DNA from: Streptomyces cellostaticus
Lineage (GTDB): Bacteria > Actinomycetota > Actinomycetes > Streptomycetales > Streptomycetaceae
Reading direction: 5' to 3'
DNA: 64,000 bases
Assembly: GCF_001513965.1 (NCBI RefSeq)
Contig: NZ_KQ948016.1
Coordinates: 124,001-188,000 of the forward strand
Shown here in pieces: positions 59,652 through 64,000 of this stretch. The notes beneath the pieces were generated by a model that was not told the DNA's origin, searched no databases, and saw only the letters and a program-made list of their open reading frames with translations. The stretch's first letter is position 1, and each line of letters begins with the position of its first letter. The position numbers were made by a program, and so were the translations under genes.

Positions 59652-61009
59652 CGCTGGCTCCTTCGGAAGCGGCGGACGTTGAGGACCATCGCCGGGATCA
59701 CCAGGAGCAGGAGCAGCACACCGAGCGCGCTGCCCAGGCCCTGGTTGTTGCCGCCGCCGAAGGACACCAGCCACATCTGGGTCGCCAGCACGGTGGCGTC
59801 CTCCTGCACCGGTCCCGGCGCGATGATGTAGACGAGGTCGAAGACCTTCATCACATTGATCACGAGGGTCACGAAGACCACGGTGAGGACGGGGGCGAGC
59901 AGCGGGACGGTGATGCGGCGGAAGATCTGCCACTCGTTCGCGCCGTCCATCCGCGCGGCCTCCAGCGCGTCCCGGGGCAGGGCCGCGAGTCCCGCGCCGA
60001 TCAGCACCATCGCGAAGCCCGTCCAGATCCACAGGTACGCGCCGATGATCGCCGGGGTGACCAGGGTCGGGCCGAGCCAGGAGATGCCCTGGTAGGGCGG
60101 CGCGAAGTTCGACGCGGGCAGCTTCACCGTGTACGAGCCCCGGTCGAGCCCGGAGAAGCGGAAGGAGCCGTCGGACCCGGTCGTGGTGCTCGCGACCGGC
60201 TTCCCGTCGCGCAGCGCCTGGACCTTCATGCCGGGCAGGCCGCTCTCCTTCGGGTCGACCCTGCCCTGCTTCCCTCCCCCGCCGGGTGTGAAGTCCAGGT
60301 AGACGACACCGCGTACTTCGTCGGCGCCGGCCTTCCGTGCCGCGGCCGGGTAGGCGGGCGAGGCGCCCTTGGGCAGGTCCTTGGGCAGCACGCCCACCAG
60401 TCCGAGGGTCACCGTGTGGCCCGGGGACAGGTCCGCCCCGGTCAGGTACGAGCCGTCCCGGCCGGGGGTGAGCCCCTGCCCGTCGCGCGCCCGGGCCGTC
60501 GGATACGACGAGGTCCCCGCGAAGGCGTCGTGGACGGAGACCACGGCGGCGTCGAGGACGCCCTTGTCCGGGTCCTCGTCGTAGGCGAGGCGGAAGATGA
60601 TGCCGGCGGCGAGGAAGGACACCGCCATCGGCATGAACAGCAGCAGCTTGAAGGCGGTGGCCCAGCGGACCTTCTCCACCAGGACGGCCAGGATCAGGCC
60701 GAGGCCGGTGAGCAGGGCCGGGGCCACGACCACCCAGATCGTGGTGTTCCGGATGGCCTTCAGGGTCGCTGGGTCGCGGAACATCTCGGTGTAGTTGTCG
60801 CCGCCGACGAAGCGGGTGCCGGAGGCGTCGAAGAAGCTGCGGCCGACGGAGAACAGCACCGGGTAGACGACCAGCGCGCCGAGCAGGAGCAGGGCGGGGA
60901 AGACGAAGAGCAGGGCGACGGTCCGGGCGCGCCGCCGGCTGCGGCGCCCACGGGCCGCGCCGGCGGCCCGCGGGCTCGCCTTCTCGGATACGAGCGTGGT
61001 GGCGGTCAT
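59648..61009 (-). CDS. ABC sugar permease, MalF/AglF type, with inserted extracytoplasmic domain
   Basis: 453 residues, much longer than the about 300 of most such permeases. The first membrane helices (about 30-160) and last ones (about 325-450, with EAA loop EAARMDGANEWQIFRRITVP) flank an insert of about 150 residues outside the membrane. The insert ends in a small beta-sandwich-like repeat (KESGLPGMKVQALRDGKPVA, GSDGSFRFSGLDRGSYTVKL) typical of carboxypeptidase-regulatory/SdrD-B-like domains. It pairs with the MalG-type permease and a lipoprotein. Confidence 0.9.
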   Translation of the reverse strand: MTATTLVSEKASPRAAGAARGRRSRRRARTVALLFVFPALLLLGALVVYPVLFSVGRSFFDASGTRFVGGDNYTEMFRDPATLKAIRNTTIWVVVAPALLTGLGLILAVLVEKVRWATAFKLLLFMPMAVSFLAAGIIFRLAYDEDPDKGVLDAAVVSVHDAFAGTSSYPTARARDGQGLTPGRDGSYLTGADLSPGHTVTLGLVGVLPKDLPKGASPAYPAAARKAGADEVRGVVYLDFTPGGGGKQGRVDPKESGLPGMKVQALRDGKPVASTTTGSDGSFRFSGLDRGSYTVKLPASNFAPPYQGISWLGPTLVTPAIIGAYLWIWTGFAMVLIGAGLAALPRDALEAARMDGANEWQIFRRITVPLLAPVLTVVFVTLVINVMKVFDLVYIIAPGPVQEDATVLATQMWLVSFGGGNNQGLGSALGVLLLLLVIPAMVLNVRRFRRSQR

Positions 61010-61017
61010 TTTTCCGC

Positions 61018-62343
61018 TCAGTCCTGGTAGGCCTTGGCCGCCGCGGCTTCCAGCTCGGCCGCGGTGCCCTTCGGGTCGGAGGGGTCGCGCAGGAAGTCCT
61101 GGAGCAGCTTCCACTCGCCCGCGCCCTTGGTGCCGCCGAAGGCCGCCGGTGCCTGGTCGGACATGTCGAAGCGGACCGAGTCGCCCGCGCCGACCAGGGA
61201 CTTGGCGGTGGCCCGGGTGACGTCGTCGCCGTAGGCCGCGAGGTCGAGCTTCTTGTTCGGGGACAGGAAGCCGCCCGCCTTCGCCCACACGGCCGCGGCC
61301 TCGGGGGTGGTCAGGTACTCCAGGAGCTTCATGCCGGCCTTGGCGTTCTTGCCGTCCTTCAGGACCACGGCCGCGTCACCGCCGCTGACCACCGGTGCGG
61401 TGCCGCCGCCGACCGCGGGGAACGGGAAGAAGTTCGCGTCCTTGCCGATGGTCTTCTGGAACTGGTCGTGGGCGACGCCGGCGACGAAGTCCCCCTCGTA
61501 GACCATGCCGGCCTCGGGCTTGGGCCCGAAGACCTTCTCCACGGAGCTCGGGAAGTCGGTGTTGAGGGCTTCCTTCTGGCCGCCCGCGATCAGCTGCTTG
61601 TCCTTGAAGAGCTTGCCGAGCGTGGTGAGCGCCCGGACGACTGAAGCGTCCGTCCACTTCAGCTTGTGGGCGGCGAGGGCGTCGTACTTCTCGGGTCCGG
61701 CCTGGGAGAGGTAGATGTTCTCGAACCAGTCGGTGAGCGTCCAGCCGTCCTGTCCGGCGACGGCGAAGGCGGCGAGCCCGGAGTCGGAGACGGTGTGCCC
61801 GGCCTTGAGCATCTCGTCGTACGTCTTCGGCGGCTTGACCCCGGCCTGGGCGAGGGCGCCGGGGCTGTACCAGACGGTCGACTTGTGGGCGGCCTTGAAG
61901 TAGAGGCCGTAGAGAGTGCCGCCGACGCTGCCGTACTTCTTCCACACGGGGGCGAAGTCGGCGTCGACCGTCTGCTCGGCGGTCGGGGACAGCGGCTTGA
62001 GCCAGCCCTTCTTCGCGAACTGCTGGAGCACGCCGACCTGCGGGACCATCACGACGTCGGGTGCGTTGCCGCCCTCGATCTTGCTGCCGACGACGGTGGA
62101 GACGTTGTCGCCGGTGGACACGAACTGCGTCTTGGCACCGGTCTTCGCGGTGAACGCGTCCAGCACCTTCTGGAAGTTCTTCTGTTCGCTGCCGGACCAG
62201 ACACCGGCCACGGTGACCGTCTGGCCGCTGAGCGCCTTGTCGCCGCCGCCGGCCGTGACGGGGCCGCCTCCGCAGGCGGTCGCGCCGAGGGCCAGGGCGA
62301 GGGCGGTGCAGCTCGTGAGCAGGGTCGTACGTCGTCGCATCAT
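61018..62343 (-). CDS. ABC alpha-glucoside-binding lipoprotein
   Basis: 441 residues. Lipobox LGATAC (Cys about 24) after a basic and hydrophobic N-terminus. The type 1 solute-binding fold is seen in KNFQKVLDAFTAKTGAKTQF and LLEYLTTPEAAAVWAKAGGF. AAGGGA lies before the ATGATG start. Operon position between the GH13 gene and permeases indicates a maltose-, trehalose- or alpha-glucoside-type substrate. No ATPase gene is present. Confidence 0.9.
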   Translation of the reverse strand: MMRRRTTLLTSCTALALALGATACGGGPVTAGGGDKALSGQTVTVAGVWSGSEQKNFQKVLDAFTAKTGAKTQFVSTGDNVSTVVGSKIEGGNAPDVVMVPQVGVLQQFAKKGWLKPLSPTAEQTVDADFAPVWKKYGSVGGTLYGLYFKAAHKSTVWYSPGALAQAGVKPPKTYDEMLKAGHTVSDSGLAAFAVAGQDGWTLTDWFENIYLSQAGPEKYDALAAHKLKWTDASVVRALTTLGKLFKDKQLIAGGQKEALNTDFPSSVEKVFGPKPEAGMVYEGDFVAGVAHDQFQKTIGKDANFFPFPAVGGGTAPVVSGGDAAVVLKDGKNAKAGMKLLEYLTTPEAAAVWAKAGGFLSPNKKLDLAAYGDDVTRATAKSLVGAGDSVRFDMSDQAPAAFGGTKGAGEWKLLQDFLRDPSDPKGTAAELEAAAAKAYQD

Positions 62344-62381
62344 CGTTGATGTCCCTTCAGGGAATGAGAGTTGACGGAGAA

Positions 62382-63998
<1,617 letters not shown>

Positions 63999-64000
63999 GC

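Overview
The window is chromosomal DNA of a Streptomyces (or very close actinomycete). GC is very high with strong third-position GC bias, GTG and TTG starts are common, and many genes overlap by ATGA/GTGA. The right half carries the conserved Streptomyces block dapD, the suf genes, ctaA/ctaB and tkt-tal-zwf-opcA-pgl.

Layout. 1-2.4 kb: a GntR-regulated sugar-acid operon (IlvD/Edd dehydratase cut by the window edge, a DHDPS-family aldolase/dehydratase, GntR). 2.4-4.7 kb: a metallo-beta-lactamase-fold hydrolase, a gene remnant, a maleylpyruvate-isomerase-like protein and a short DUF6010 protein. 4.9-8.3 kb: an accessory block of lower codon bias, with three unknown genes on the minus strand divergent from a frameshifted XRE regulator and an HD phosphohydrolase. 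8.5-11.7 kb: hexuronate/aldarate catabolism (uronate dehydrogenase, 5-dehydro-4-deoxyglucarate dehydratase, an unassigned protein). 11.9-16.9 kb: a DeoR-type regulator and a polyol-type ABC importer with a zinc dehydrogenase. 17-20.6 kb: a double TerD protein, TetR, and ACC deaminase with a GntR partner.

20.7-22.75 kb is the most unusual stretch. It holds a Ro60 (TROVE) protein gene, and directly upstream on the same strand three tandem Y-RNA-like genes. Two of these carry a circularly permuted tRNA-like module (T arm, acceptor stem closed by a short loop, D arm); the middle one lacks it. Terminal helices differ in sequence but stay complementary, and an internal-loop motif is shared.

22.8-37.5 kb: a PhoX phosphatase with an upstream PHO box, a secreted endonuclease/phosphatase, an ArsR-SRPBCC pair, small membrane and unknown proteins, a DapA paralogue, a sigma factor gene that is frameshifted and carries a palindromic repeat, a solo LuxR helix-turn-helix protein, dapD, a TetR/SMR efflux pair with two operator dyads, and an AbfB-domain protein. 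37.5-44.2 kb: the suf operon (sufR-B-D-Rieske-C-S-U-T) with an iron box upstream. 44.3-51.3 kb: an AAC(3)-type acetyltransferase, an ABC exporter, heme A/O synthesis and small genes. 51.7-58.3 kb: the pentose-phosphate operon. 58.3-64 kb: an alpha-glucoside ABC importer with a GH13 alpha-glucosidase, plus a helicase-like gene remnant.

Coordinates and starts were worked out by reading the sequence. No database search was possible, so family names rest on motif recognition.
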